This document shows, piece by piece, positions 39,688 to 48,626 of a DNA stretch of 50,126 nt. The position numbers were made by a program, and so were the translations under genes. The stretch's first letter is position 1. The number at the start of each line of letters is the position of its first letter. Source of the stretch: Bariatricus massiliensis (GTDB taxonomy: Bacteria > Bacillota > Clostridia > Lachnospirales > Lachnospiraceae); the NCBI RefSeq assembly GCF_900086725.1, contig NZ_LT574832.1, positions 1-50,126 of the forward strand, given 5' to 3'. The notes below the pieces were generated by a model. That model searched no databases. It was not told where the DNA came from and saw nothing but the letters and a program-made list of their open reading frames with translations.

Positions 39688-41757
39688 ATGAATAAGAAAA
39701 ACAACAGTATCTTTGCTGATAAGGCAATTATGAATAGGGCGCTAAAAGATTCGGTTAAGAAACTGAACCCAAAAGTCCAGATAAAGAATCCGGTCATGTT
39801 CATGGTATTTGTGTCGGCTATATTGACGTTAATACTGTTTGTATTTGCACTTTTTGGAATCAGAGATGCACAGCCGGGATTTATATTGGCGGTTTCCATT
39901 ATATTATGGTTTACTGTATTATTTGGGAACTTTGCAGAAGCCATTGCGGAAGGTAGGGGAAAAGCGCAGGCAGATACCCTGCGTGCAAGCAGGAGAGATG
40001 TAATGGCAAATAAGATTCCTTCCTCGGAACAAAGACATAAGGTCACGGCAGTACGTTCAGCAGAATTGCGGAAAGGAGACATTGTGGTTGTCTATGCCGG
40101 AGAACAAATTCCGGCGGACGGTGATGTGATCGACGGCGCCGCGTCTGTAGATGAAAGTGCGATTACAGGGGAATCTGCACCGGTAATCCGCGAGAGCGGA
40201 GGCGACAGAAGCGCGGTAACAGGGGGAACTACGTTGGTATCCGACTGGCTGGTCATAGAAGTGACGAGTGAGCCGGGACAAAGCTTTCTGGATAAAATGA
40301 TTGCTATGGTAGAGGGAGCATCAAGAAAGAAAACTCCCAACGAACTGGCATTACAACTGTTCTTGGTTGCGTTATCCATAATCTTTTTGTTGGTTACCTG
40401 TTCTCTTTACGCATACTCTCTATTTTCGGCAGGACAGCTGGGAAAAGTAAATCCAACTACAGTAACATCGTTGGTAGCGCTTCTAATTTGTCTTGCACCG
40501 ACAACGATTGGCGCGCTGTTATCAGCAATTGGCATTGCTGGTATGAGCCGCTTGAATCAGGCAAATGTTCTGGCTATGAGCGGGCGCGCAATTGAGGCTG
40601 CCGGTGATGTAGATATATTGATGCTGGACAAAACAGGTACAATTACACTGGGAAACAGACAGGCGGATGCCTTTCTCCCGGTAGACGGTGTGTCGGAAAA
40701 AGAGCTTGCTGACGCGGCACAGCTTGCGTCTTTGGCAGATGAGACACCCGAAGGACGAAGTGTTGTCGTTTTGGCAAAAGAAAAATTTAATATCCGGGGC
40801 AGAAATCTTGAGGAAATGAAGGCGGAGTTTGTTCCGTTCACGGCCAAGACGAGAATGAGCGGGGTGGATTATAAAGATAATGAAGTCCGCAAGGGAGCCG
40901 CTGATGCAATCCGGACGTATGTACAGGAAAGCGGTGGTGTTTACAGTAAGGAATGTGACAGAATTGTCAAAGAGATATCCAACCATGGGGGAACACCACT
41001 GGTAGTTGCCAAGAATCATCAGATACTTGGAGTGATTCGTTTGAAGGATATTATCAAATCTGGTGTCAAAGAAAAATTTTCTGACTTGAGGAAAATGGGT
41101 ATCAAAACAATCATGATTACTGGTGATAATCCTCTGACCGCCGCCGCAATAGCTGCAGAGGCAGGTGTGGATGATTTTCTTGCTGAAGCCACACCGGAAG
41201 GTAAACTTGACATGATTCGTGATTTCCAGAAGCAGGGACATCTGGTGGCAATGACGGGTGACGGTACCAATGATGCACCGGCGCTTGCACAGGCGGATGT
41301 GGCCGTGGCTATGAATACCGGTACACAGGCCGCCAAGGAAGCAGGCAACATGGTGGACTTAGATTCTTCTCCTACAAAGCTGATTGAAATTGTTAAAATT
41401 GGAAAACAGCTTTTGATGACTCGGGGGGCTCTGACAACATTTAGTATCGCAAATGACGTGGCAAAATATTTTGCGATTATTCCGGCGCTTTTTATGGGAC
41501 TTTATCCGGCTCTGGGCGTATTGAACATCATGAGGCTTCACAGTGCGGCAAGCGCAATTTTGTCGGCGTTGATCTATAATGCGCTTATCATCGTAGTCTT
41601 GATACCATTGGCGCTGCGTGGCGTAAAATATAGAGAAGTGGCGGCAGACGCACTGCTTAAAAGGAATCTTTTAATATATGGTGTGGGCGGTATTATCATC
41701 CCATTTATTGCAATCAAGTTAATAGATATCATACTTGTAATGTTGTTCGGTATTTAG
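39688..41757 (+). CDS. kdpB: Potassium-transporting ATPase ATP-binding subunit KdpB
   Basis: A 689-residue P-type ATPase. The actuator motif TGES lies near residue 153, the phosphorylation site DKTGTIT near 314, KGAADAIRTY in the nucleotide domain, MITGDNPLTAAAIA and TGDGTNDAPALAQADVAVAMNTGT for the hinge. The ATG at 39688 follows GGAGG, with a TTG two codons earlier as a less likely start. It hydrolyses ATP to drive K+ import through KdpA. Confidence 0.96.
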   Translation: MNKKNNSIFADKAIMNRALKDSVKKLNPKVQIKNPVMFMVFVSAILTLILFVFALFGIRDAQPGFILAVSIILWFTVLFGNFAEAIAEGRGKAQADTLRASRRDVMANKIPSSEQRHKVTAVRSAELRKGDIVVVYAGEQIPADGDVIDGAASVDESAITGESAPVIRESGGDRSAVTGGTTLVSDWLVIEVTSEPGQSFLDKMIAMVEGASRKKTPNELALQLFLVALSIIFLLVTCSLYAYSLFSAGQLGKVNPTTVTSLVALLICLAPTTIGALLSAIGIAGMSRLNQANVLAMSGRAIEAAGDVDILMLDKTGTITLGNRQADAFLPVDGVSEKELADAAQLASLADETPEGRSVVVLAKEKFNIRGRNLEEMKAEFVPFTAKTRMSGVDYKDNEVRKGAADAIRTYVQESGGVYSKECDRIVKEISNHGGTPLVVAKNHQILGVIRLKDIIKSGVKEKFSDLRKMGIKTIMITGDNPLTAAAIAAEAGVDDFLAEATPEGKLDMIRDFQKQGHLVAMTGDGTNDAPALAQADVAVAMNTGTQAAKEAGNMVDLDSSPTKLIEIVKIGKQLLMTRGALTTFSIANDVAKYFAIIPALFMGLYPALGVLNIMRLHSAASAILSALIYNALIIVVLIPLALRGVKYREVAADALLKRNLLIYGVGGIIIPFIAIKLIDIILVMLFGI

Positions 41758-41794
41758 CATGTAGACTATAACATAGAAATTAGGAGTGAGAAAA

Positions 41795-42403
41795 ATGGAA
41801 ACAAAGAAAAGTAAGACAGTATGGAAAGTGTTGGGCCTATTCCTGATTCTTATGCTAATCACCGGAGTTATTTATCCACTTGTGGTGACAGCAATATCTC
41901 AGGCGGCTTTTAAAGAAAAGGCAAATGGTTCGATTATAGAAGTAGACGGAAAAAAATATGGAAGTGTCCTGCTGGCTCAGCAGTTTACCGGAGATGAGTA
42001 TCTGTGGGGCAGAGTCATGAATCTCGATACATCAACTTATACAGATGAAAATGGAGATACAGTAATGTACGCGGGTCCAACAAACTTGACGCCGGCCAGC
42101 GAAGATTATGAGAAGTTGATTGCCAAACGTGTGGAAAAGTTGAGGAAGGCAAACCCAGAAAAGGCGGATGAGGAGATACCAGTGGATTTGGTGACAGTAT
42201 CAGGCAGTGGTCTGGATCCTCATATATCCCCTGAGGCCGCGAAATATCAAGTTGAGAGAATTGCTGATACACGGGGAATGGAACCAGAAGAGGTACAGAA
42301 GATTATAGACAAATATACGGAAGGAAGGTTTTTTGGAGTGCTTGGTGAAAAAACAGTCAATGTACTGGAGGTAAATTTGGAGCTGGAAGGAATATTAAAA
42401 TAG
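41795..42403 (+). CDS. kdpC: Potassium-transporting ATPase subunit KdpC
   Basis: A 202-residue protein with one N-terminal transmembrane helix (KVLGLFLILMLITGVIYPLVVTAISQ) and the extracytoplasmic domain with GSVLLAQQFTGDEYLWGR, PTNLTPASEDY and VTVSGSGLDPHISPEAAKYQVERIA. It is the standard KdpC layout. The ATG at 41795 follows AGGAG. It assists ATP binding or K+ affinity of the complex. Confidence 0.95.
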   Translation: METKKSKTVWKVLGLFLILMLITGVIYPLVVTAISQAAFKEKANGSIIEVDGKKYGSVLLAQQFTGDEYLWGRVMNLDTSTYTDENGDTVMYAGPTNLTPASEDYEKLIAKRVEKLRKANPEKADEEIPVDLVTVSGSGLDPHISPEAAKYQVERIADTRGMEPEEVQKIIDKYTEGRFFGVLGEKTVNVLEVNLELEGILK

Positions 42404-42416
42404 CAGGGGATAACAA

Positions 42417-44246
42417 ATGGCCGGAAAAAAGACACTTGGAAAACTAAAGATTTACTTTGGATATGCGGCGGGTGTCGGCAAGACCTATGCTATGTTGGAC
42501 GCGGCAAAAGGGGATATAGAAAATGGTATTGATGTAGTGGCAGGCTACATCGAACCCCATGACCGTCCAGATACAATGGCACTTTTGAGAGGATTTGAGA
42601 CGCTTTCGCCCCAAATACTAGAATACAAGGGAATAGAGTTGAAAGAGCTTAATCTGGATGCCGCGCTGTTTAGAAAGCCGCAGCTCATATTGGTTGATGA
42701 ACTGGCCCATACGAATGCACAGGGATGCCGTCATGCCAAGCGGTATCAGGATGTTCAAGAACTTCTGGAGGCGGGAATCGACGTTTACACTACGGTGAAC
42801 GTGCAGCATTTGGAAAGCTTAAATGATATTGTGGCGTCGATTACGCATGTGACGGTAAGAGAACGGATACCGGATTCGGTTTTTGACAGTGCAGATCAGG
42901 TAGAATTGGTGGATATTGAACCTGCTCAGCTTATCAAAAGGTTGGAAGAAGGGAAAATATATAAGAAGAATCAGGCCAACCGGGCGGCACAAAACTTTTT
43001 CCTTGCCGAAAATCTTACGGCATTGCGTGAAATTGCGCTTAGAAGGACGGCCGCCAGAGTAAATAAAAAGGTGATGGAGGACAGGGCAGTACGTGTCGGA
43101 GCAGATTATTTTACAGGAGAACATATTGTTATTTGCATCTCGCCATCACCTACAAATATGAAAGTAATCCAGACGGCTGCCAGAATGGCAAATGCTTTTC
43201 AGGCAGAGCTTACAGCATTATTTGTTGAGACTCCGGAATATGAGCAGGTGGATGAAAAGATAAAGCAGGCCGTCTATAATAATATCCAGCTGGCAAAACA
43301 ATTTGGAGCTAAGGCATCTATCGTCTATGGAGATAACATCGCATATCAGATTGCGGAGTATGCAAAAGCAAATGGAATTTCAAAGGTGGTTCTTGGCAGA
43401 ACTGGATTTGCGGCACGGCGTTCCCTTTTTTTAAAGAAAAGTCTGATAGAGAAGTTAACATCCTATGCGCCTAATCTTGATATGTATGTGATTCCTGATG
43501 CCAATGCTGTCAGAAAGACAAAAAGAAAAACAGATAAAAAATTAGGTAAAAATTGGAAAGATGTTCCAAAGGCAGCAGTTATTTTAACTTTGTGCACACT
43601 GATTGGATTTGGTGCTTATTTATTTTTTATTGGGCCTAGGTTTACATTTCAGGCTTCAGAACCCATTTATCCATTTACTTTTCTAGTAATAGGTGCAGCT
43701 TCTTTATTGATTAGTTTTCTGACCTTAAAATTAAGGATACAGGGGAGGCAGGAGGCGCTGAAGTCAAGGCGTACAGAGATTCTTTTGAATACAAGCTGGA
43801 AATTGAGACGTGCCATGGGGGCAGAAGAAATTCTAAAAGAGGGGGCATGCCAGACAGCCGCACTTCTCGGAAAAAGTATTATCATCTACAACACAATAGA
43901 TGGAGAAATGAAAAGGGTGGAGATGGTATTTCCAAAAGATATGCCGGTCGTGATTCGTAAGAATGATATTATTACGATGATGACAGAAGAAGAAAGGGCG
44001 GTGGCAGTCTGGGTGATGAAGTCAAAACATAAGGCGGGACGCACGACAGATACCCTTCCCAGTTCCCAAGGTTATTATTTCCCTGTTATGGGAGAAGAGA
44101 GAGTTTTTGCCGTCTATGGGGCGGCACTTGGAGAAGGAGAGAAAATTAATCCCTTTGAAAAAAATATATTAAAGGCAATTATCAACGAGACAGCCTTTGC
44201 AGTAGAAAAATATGTAATCCTTTCTGAGCAGAATAAATCATCTTAA
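42417..44246 (+). CDS. KdpD-like sensor lacking a kinase domain (KdpD + USP + membrane pair + GAF)
   Basis: A 609-residue protein. Residues 1-215 are the KdpD domain with Walker A (GYAAGVGKTYAML), ILVDELAHTN and RYQDVQELLEAGIDVYTTVNVQHLESLND. Residues about 235-360 form a USP domain with SPS at 242-244. Two helices lie near 388-440, the first ending in FIGPRFTF like the KdpD membrane domain. A GAF-like domain covers about 450-600, and then the protein ends, exactly where HisKA would begin. No H-box or ATPase domain is present. Its partner is probably the kinase at 47091-48626. It starts 13 bases after kdpC. Confidence 0.85.
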   Translation: MAGKKTLGKLKIYFGYAAGVGKTYAMLDAAKGDIENGIDVVAGYIEPHDRPDTMALLRGFETLSPQILEYKGIELKELNLDAALFRKPQLILVDELAHTNAQGCRHAKRYQDVQELLEAGIDVYTTVNVQHLESLNDIVASITHVTVRERIPDSVFDSADQVELVDIEPAQLIKRLEEGKIYKKNQANRAAQNFFLAENLTALREIALRRTAARVNKKVMEDRAVRVGADYFTGEHIVICISPSPTNMKVIQTAARMANAFQAELTALFVETPEYEQVDEKIKQAVYNNIQLAKQFGAKASIVYGDNIAYQIAEYAKANGISKVVLGRTGFAARRSLFLKKSLIEKLTSYAPNLDMYVIPDANAVRKTKRKTDKKLGKNWKDVPKAAVILTLCTLIGFGAYLFFIGPRFTFQASEPIYPFTFLVIGAASLLISFLTLKLRIQGRQEALKSRRTEILLNTSWKLRRAMGAEEILKEGACQTAALLGKSIIIYNTIDGEMKRVEMVFPKDMPVVIRKNDIITMMTEEERAVAVWVMKSKHKAGRTTDTLPSSQGYYFPVMGEERVFAVYGAALGEGEKINPFEKNILKAIINETAFAVEKYVILSEQNKSS

Positions 44247-44252
44247 CATAAT

Positions 44253-44308
44253 CTTTATGCTGTCTTTATACTTTCCAAATAGAATCTTTATTCCTTGGGT
44301 GCTACAAT
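44253..44308 (+). promoter_or_regulatory. KdpE-type direct repeat and extended -10 promoter before trkA
   Basis: CTTTATGCTGT and CTTTATACTTT are 11-base direct repeats at 44253-44263 and 44264-44274, followed by ATCTTTATTCC and TGC TACAAT (TACAAT at 44303-44308, extended -10). OmpR-type regulators bind direct repeats with this spacing, and E. coli KdpE uses a TTTATA-rich repeat. No good -35 is present, as expected for an activated promoter. Confidence 0.5.
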
Positions 44309-44332
44309 GACGCTATTAAGGAGAGTGATAAA

Positions 44333-44764
44333 ATGTTGTTTCAAAAAGTGAAGCTCGTTATTGTAGTAGGGTGTGGAAGATTTGGCGCGGCACTAGCAGG
44401 TTGTCTCTGTGAGAACGGCTGCGATGTAGTTGTTATTGATAAAGACCCAGAAAGCTTTGACATGTTGCCTGAGAGTTACAGTGGTTACCAGATTGCTGCC
44501 GACGGGGCAGATATAAATATATTGGAAAATGCGGGAATCGGCAGGGCTTACATGGTGATAGGGGCTACAGGGTACGACTGTACCAATAATATAGTATGTC
44601 AGGCAGCCTCCAGAATCTACCATGTACCAAATGTATATATGAGACTGACCGACCCAAATATGGAGAAAATAATTCAGGGATATGGTATTCAAGTCATTTA
44701 CCCGTTCCGTCTTTCTATGAGAGAATTTGAACGTCTGAGCGGTATAGAAGTGGAGGCGGTCTAA
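44333..44764 (+). CDS. TrkA-type K+ channel regulatory protein, N-terminal (RCK-N) subunit
   Basis: A 143-residue Rossmann RCK-N protein with the nucleotide motif VVGCGRFGAALAGCL, the acidic strand end VVVIDKD and ATGYDCTNNIVCQAA, then MRLTDPNMEKIIQGYGIQVIYPFRLS. It lacks the RCK-C domain seen in full TrkA. It binds NAD(H) or ATP and gates TrkH. Its stop codon shares a base with the start of the next TrkA gene. Confidence 0.85.
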   Translation: MLFQKVKLVIVVGCGRFGAALAGCLCENGCDVVVIDKDPESFDMLPESYSGYQIAADGADINILENAGIGRAYMVIGATGYDCTNNIVCQAASRIYHVPNVYMRLTDPNMEKIIQGYGIQVIYPFRLSMREFERLSGIEVEAV

Positions 44765-45441
44765 TGAAAATCGTAGTCGCAGGAGGACGGGCAAAGGCTG
44801 ATTTTCTTATACAGTCTCTAGTAGATAAAAAAAATCAAGTAGTGGCAATCAATGACGGAGAAATGTACTGTAAATATCTGGCAGGCAAATATGATATCCC
44901 GGTGGTTGAGGGAAATCCATGTAAAAAAGATGTGCTGGATGACGCTGACATTACAAACTTTGATGTCTGTGTGGCCCTGCGCCCTGATGACGCTGAAAAT
45001 CTGGCTATCTGCCAGATGGCATCTAAAATCTACCAGATCAAAAAAACAATCTGTACGGTCGCCAACCCTAGAAATGTAGAGTTATTTAAGGAATTGGGCG
45101 TGACTAACGCGATTAGTGGTACATATATGGTAGCTTCTGTGATAGAAAAGGCATCGATGGTGGATGAACTTGCCAAGACGTTGGATTTGGAAGATGGTTC
45201 TGCGGTAATAACAGAATTGGCCGTAAAAAAAGAATATCCAATATGTGACGAAATGGTCATGGATGTTAATTTTCCGGATAATGTGATTATCGGATGCATA
45301 GTAAGAGGAAAGGAAATGACAGTGCCCAACGGTTCTTTTGTTGTCAGAGAAAAGGATAAATTAGTGCTTATCTCTTCGCTCCAAACTCAAAAAGAAATGC
45401 TTAAGGTAATCACAGGAGGGGACAGCCATGCTTCATTATAA
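44764..45441 (+). CDS. TrkA-type K+ regulatory protein with RCK-C domain
   Basis: A 225-residue protein with an RCK-N domain (residues 1-120) and an RCK-C domain (about 140-215: VKKEYPICDEMVMDVNFPDNVIIGCIVRGKEMTVPNGSFVVREKDKLVLI). The glycine-rich loop is VVAGGRAKADFL rather than GxGxxG, so nucleotide binding may be altered. With the preceding gene it forms a two-part TrkA. The RCK-C domain is the usual c-di-AMP site in Firmicute Ktr/Trk proteins. It overlaps trkH by 14 bases. Confidence 0.87.
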   Translation: MKIVVAGGRAKADFLIQSLVDKKNQVVAINDGEMYCKYLAGKYDIPVVEGNPCKKDVLDDADITNFDVCVALRPDDAENLAICQMASKIYQIKKTICTVANPRNVELFKELGVTNAISGTYMVASVIEKASMVDELAKTLDLEDGSAVITELAVKKEYPICDEMVMDVNFPDNVIIGCIVRGKEMTVPNGSFVVREKDKLVLISSLQTQKEMLKVITGGDSHASL

Positions 45442-46924
45442 GAAAAAGTCTTCCGGTCTTGTCCTGATTGTGCATTATATTGGGGCGGTGGCAATCGTTA
45501 TCGGATGCATTCTTCTTGTGCCTCTTATTATGCTCATTCCTTTTCCGCAGGAAATCGGGGAAGCAAAATATTTTATTATTCCGGGCACCCTATGTATTGC
45601 GGCCGGATATTTTCTTTTTCATATGAGAGAAGAAAAGTACAAGTGGAAAAATTACAAGAATAAAGAAAATATTATTGTCACATTGGCTTGGATTATGGTC
45701 ATACTTTTGAGCAGTGTCCCGTTTGTGCTTACAGGTAAATATAATTTCACCCAGGCTATTTTTGAATGTACCAGCGGTTACAGTACGACGGGGCTTTCGG
45801 TAGTGGATGTGGCAAAGACCTCCCATATATTTCTATTTTTTCGCAGCGTTATGCTGTTTGTAGGAGGTATTGGTCTGGTTCTGGTCGTGATTACAGTACT
45901 TTCAGACCGCTATGGCATGAAGCTTTTTGAGGCGGAGGGGCATTCAGATAAAATGGTACCCAACCTTCTCCAGTCAGCAAGGGTGATTTTTCTTATCTAT
46001 TCTGGTTACATAGCAGGGGGGACCGTACTTTATATTGCCTTTGGCATGAATTGGTTCGATGCAGTGAATCATGCTGTGGCGGCTATTTCGACAGGGGGTT
46101 TTTCTACACAGGCGGAAAGCATCGGCTACTATCACAATACTGGCATAGAGGTTGTAACGATTGTACTGATGTTTCTAGGGGGGACCAATTTTATGGTACA
46201 TTTGGCTCTCCTAAAAGGAAAATTCAGAAAAGTTTATACGGACTGCGAGTTTAGATTTTCACTGTTTGTCTATCCTCTGTCAGCAGTTCTACTGGCTGTA
46301 TTGGCTGGATATCCGGCAGCGAAAAATATGTCAGAGGGCGTACGTATGGGGCTGTTTCAAGCGGTGTCGGCTATGTCCACCACTGGTTTCCAGACAGTAG
46401 ATTCTTTTAAAAGCTGGAGTTCTCCTATGATTTTCATCATGATTATGTTGATGATGATAGGAGGAGGGGCAGGATCAACAGCGGGAGGAATCAAACAATA
46501 TCGTGTATCTATTGCGGTAAAAGAAATTTTCTGGAATTTAAGAAAAAAAATCGGCAATAAAAGGACTATCGTTCCTGAAAAAATTACCCGATGTGGAGAA
46601 CCTATTGAAGTGGACGGGCAGTTATACCGCAGCAACATGGACTTTATCTTTTTATATATTATTTTTATGGGGATAGGAACGATGATATTTACCTGCTTTG
46701 GATACTCTGTGCAGGATTCTATGTTTGAAATGGCTTCATCTTTAAGCACGGTAGGCCTGTCGATGGGGATTACGGGATATGATGCACATCCATTGATTTT
46801 GTGGACTTCTACTATAGGAATGTTCTTAGGTCGTCTGGAGATTTACATTGTATTTATTACTGCGGCCAGAGCATGCATAGGTATAAAGAATAAATTGAAA
46901 CATACATTATCGACTGTAGTATAA
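45428..46924 (+). CDS. trkH: Trk-type potassium uptake membrane protein TrkH
   Basis: A 498-residue membrane protein with four pore repeats carrying the filter glycines: CTSGYSTTGLS, AISTGGFSTQ, SAMSTTGFQTVD and ASSLSTVGLSMG. Several helices lie between. It is the K+ translocating subunit driven by the membrane potential and gated by the two TrkA proteins just upstream. The start follows AGGAGGGG and overlaps trkA, a coupled arrangement. Confidence 0.93.
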   Translation: MLHYKKKSSGLVLIVHYIGAVAIVIGCILLVPLIMLIPFPQEIGEAKYFIIPGTLCIAAGYFLFHMREEKYKWKNYKNKENIIVTLAWIMVILLSSVPFVLTGKYNFTQAIFECTSGYSTTGLSVVDVAKTSHIFLFFRSVMLFVGGIGLVLVVITVLSDRYGMKLFEAEGHSDKMVPNLLQSARVIFLIYSGYIAGGTVLYIAFGMNWFDAVNHAVAAISTGGFSTQAESIGYYHNTGIEVVTIVLMFLGGTNFMVHLALLKGKFRKVYTDCEFRFSLFVYPLSAVLLAVLAGYPAAKNMSEGVRMGLFQAVSAMSTTGFQTVDSFKSWSSPMIFIMIMLMMIGGGAGSTAGGIKQYRVSIAVKEIFWNLRKKIGNKRTIVPEKITRCGEPIEVDGQLYRSNMDFIFLYIIFMGIGTMIFTCFGYSVQDSMFEMASSLSTVGLSMGITGYDAHPLILWTSTIGMFLGRLEIYIVFITAARACIGIKNKLKHTLSTVV

Positions 46925-46926
46925 TA

Positions 46927-47030
46927 ATTGCACATGCGTGCAATCAAAGGCGATTGCATCGCCTTTATGCCGTAAAACGGTATGTTATACCGGCAAGCCA
47001 CCACTTGAAAAGTAAATGGCGCGAAGCGCC
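46927..47030. repeat. Four consecutive hairpins between trkH and the KdpD-type kinase
   Basis: ATTGCAC/GTGCAAT (46927-46944), AAAGGCGA/TCGCCTTT (46946-46966), CGGTAT/ATACCG (46978-46992) and GGCGC/GCGCC (47018-47030) are all perfect stems with short loops. The first two are candidates for terminator activity, although no T-run follows. The block may be an intergenic repeat element or a processing region. Confidence 0.6.
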
Positions 47031-47049
47031 GCTTCCTTTTCTGAGTTTG

Positions 47050-47058
47050 TGGTATAAT
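47050..47058 (+). promoter_or_regulatory. Promoter (extended -10) for the kinase-kdpE pair
   Basis: TGG TATAAT at 47050-47058, about 33 bases before the kinase start. The -35 is weak. It gives the two-component genes their own transcript. Confidence 0.6.
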
Positions 47059-47090
47059 GAACGCAATGTGCCAAGTGCGGAGGAATGAAG

Positions 47091-48626
47091 ATGGAATGGC
47101 AGAAAAAAATAGTATATTATATGAAGAAAATTATCGTTGTGGCAATTGTGATTGGTCTGGTCACTATGTTTTCTTTTGTTCTTTACTCTATGGGAATACG
47201 CGCTGAGAATATTCTCATGGTCTATACGTTTGGTATCCTTATTATCATCATGGAGACAAAGAGGTACGAATTTGGTATTGTTTCCGCATTTGTAATGGTA
47301 GCATTGTTCAATTATTTTTTCACAGAGCCACGTTTTACACTGCGTGTTTATGATAGAAATTATCTGATATCTTTTATTATTTTTCTGATAGTCTCAGTTA
47401 TAGTTACCTCTCTGACTATCAAGATACAAAAACAAGTTCAAGAGTTAGAGGAAGCTCAGAGATTTACTAATATCATGTATGAAGTGAGCAGCGGCTATCT
47501 CCATGTATCCGGGCTAAAGCAGGTGGCAAAGTACGGGATTGAATGTCTGGAGAATATCCATCAGTGTAGGTATATTATCTTTGTAAATGAAGGTAGGAAA
47601 AATAAGAGAATACCTTACAGCAATTTTGAAGAGCAGATACCGGATGAAATTATGAAAGCGGCAGAATGGAGCTATAAACAATCCTCTGTGTGTGGGAAAG
47701 GGACTAGCGATTACCCATGTATAGACTACTATATGATGCCCATTGTCAGTAAGGGCATTACATTTGGTGTGCTGGCGATGGAAAATGAGACACAGCCGGT
47801 CAGGAACAAGGAGAAACAGATACTGGATTCTATCGTCTCTATAATTGCCATGGCTATGGACAGAGAATGTGCCAATGAGGCAGAGCAGGAAAGTAAGCTT
47901 GCTTCTGAGAGAGAGTACTTGCGAAATAATCTGCTTCGTTCTATTTCGCATGATCTGCGTACACCGCTGGCAGGAATTACCGGCAGCGCAAGTTTCCTTA
48001 TGGAAAGCTATGATGAAATTGATAAAGATAGCAGAGAAACGCTGTTGAAAGATATTACGAATGATTCAATCTGGCTGGCCAGAATGGTTGATAATCTTCT
48101 CAATATGACACGAATCCAAGAAGGCAAGCTTAAAATTCACTATGAGGAAGAAGTTGTGGATGATATCGTAAGCGAGGTCAACAGCCGTGTCCAGCGAAGG
48201 CTTGGAAACCGACGCCTGCTCATAAAAACGCCTGCAGAATGTCTGTCGGTTCCAATGGACGGTCAGTTAATTATACAGGTTCTGGTAAATCTGGTTGAGA
48301 ATTCTATCAAGCATACGAACAACGACGGAATCATTCATCTTGAAGTAGAAAAGATTGTGATAAAGGAAAAGAGAAATGCGGTTTACGCCAAATTTGCTGT
48401 AGAAGATGATGGCACAGGTATCGCGAAAGAAATACAGGAGCGAATGTTTGAAAGTTTTGTTACGTCAGATACTGAAAAGGGGGCAGACTGCGGAAGAGGT
48501 ATGGGATTGGGATTAAGCATAGCCAGTGAAATCGTGAAAGTCCATAATGGCATGATTGGAAGCTATAATAATCATTCAAAAGGGGCAACAGTATACTTTC
48601 TGATTCCCATGGAAAGGGGCAAATAA
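47091..48626 (+). CDS. KdpD-type sensor histidine kinase (membrane, GAF, HisKA and ATPase domains)
   Basis: A 511-residue kinase. Three to four N-terminal helices (residues about 8-110) carry the KdpD hallmark NYFFTEPRFTLRVYDRN. A GAF-like domain follows, then HisKA with SISHDLRTPLAGI, the N box NLVENSIKHTN and the G boxes DDGTGIA and GRGMGLGLSIA. The KdpD and USP domains that normally precede this part are missing; they are in the protein at 42417. I use the ATG at 47091 since the earlier one is one base from GGAGG. It phosphorylates KdpE, with which its gene overlaps by one base. Confidence 0.88.
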   Translation: MEWQKKIVYYMKKIIVVAIVIGLVTMFSFVLYSMGIRAENILMVYTFGILIIIMETKRYEFGIVSAFVMVALFNYFFTEPRFTLRVYDRNYLISFIIFLIVSVIVTSLTIKIQKQVQELEEAQRFTNIMYEVSSGYLHVSGLKQVAKYGIECLENIHQCRYIIFVNEGRKNKRIPYSNFEEQIPDEIMKAAEWSYKQSSVCGKGTSDYPCIDYYMMPIVSKGITFGVLAMENETQPVRNKEKQILDSIVSIIAMAMDRECANEAEQESKLASEREYLRNNLLRSISHDLRTPLAGITGSASFLMESYDEIDKDSRETLLKDITNDSIWLARMVDNLLNMTRIQEGKLKIHYEEEVVDDIVSEVNSRVQRRLGNRRLLIKTPAECLSVPMDGQLIIQVLVNLVENSIKHTNNDGIIHLEVEKIVIKEKRNAVYAKFAVEDDGTGIAKEIQERMFESFVTSDTEKGADCGRGMGLGLSIASEIVKVHNGMIGSYNNHSKGATVYFLIPMERGK

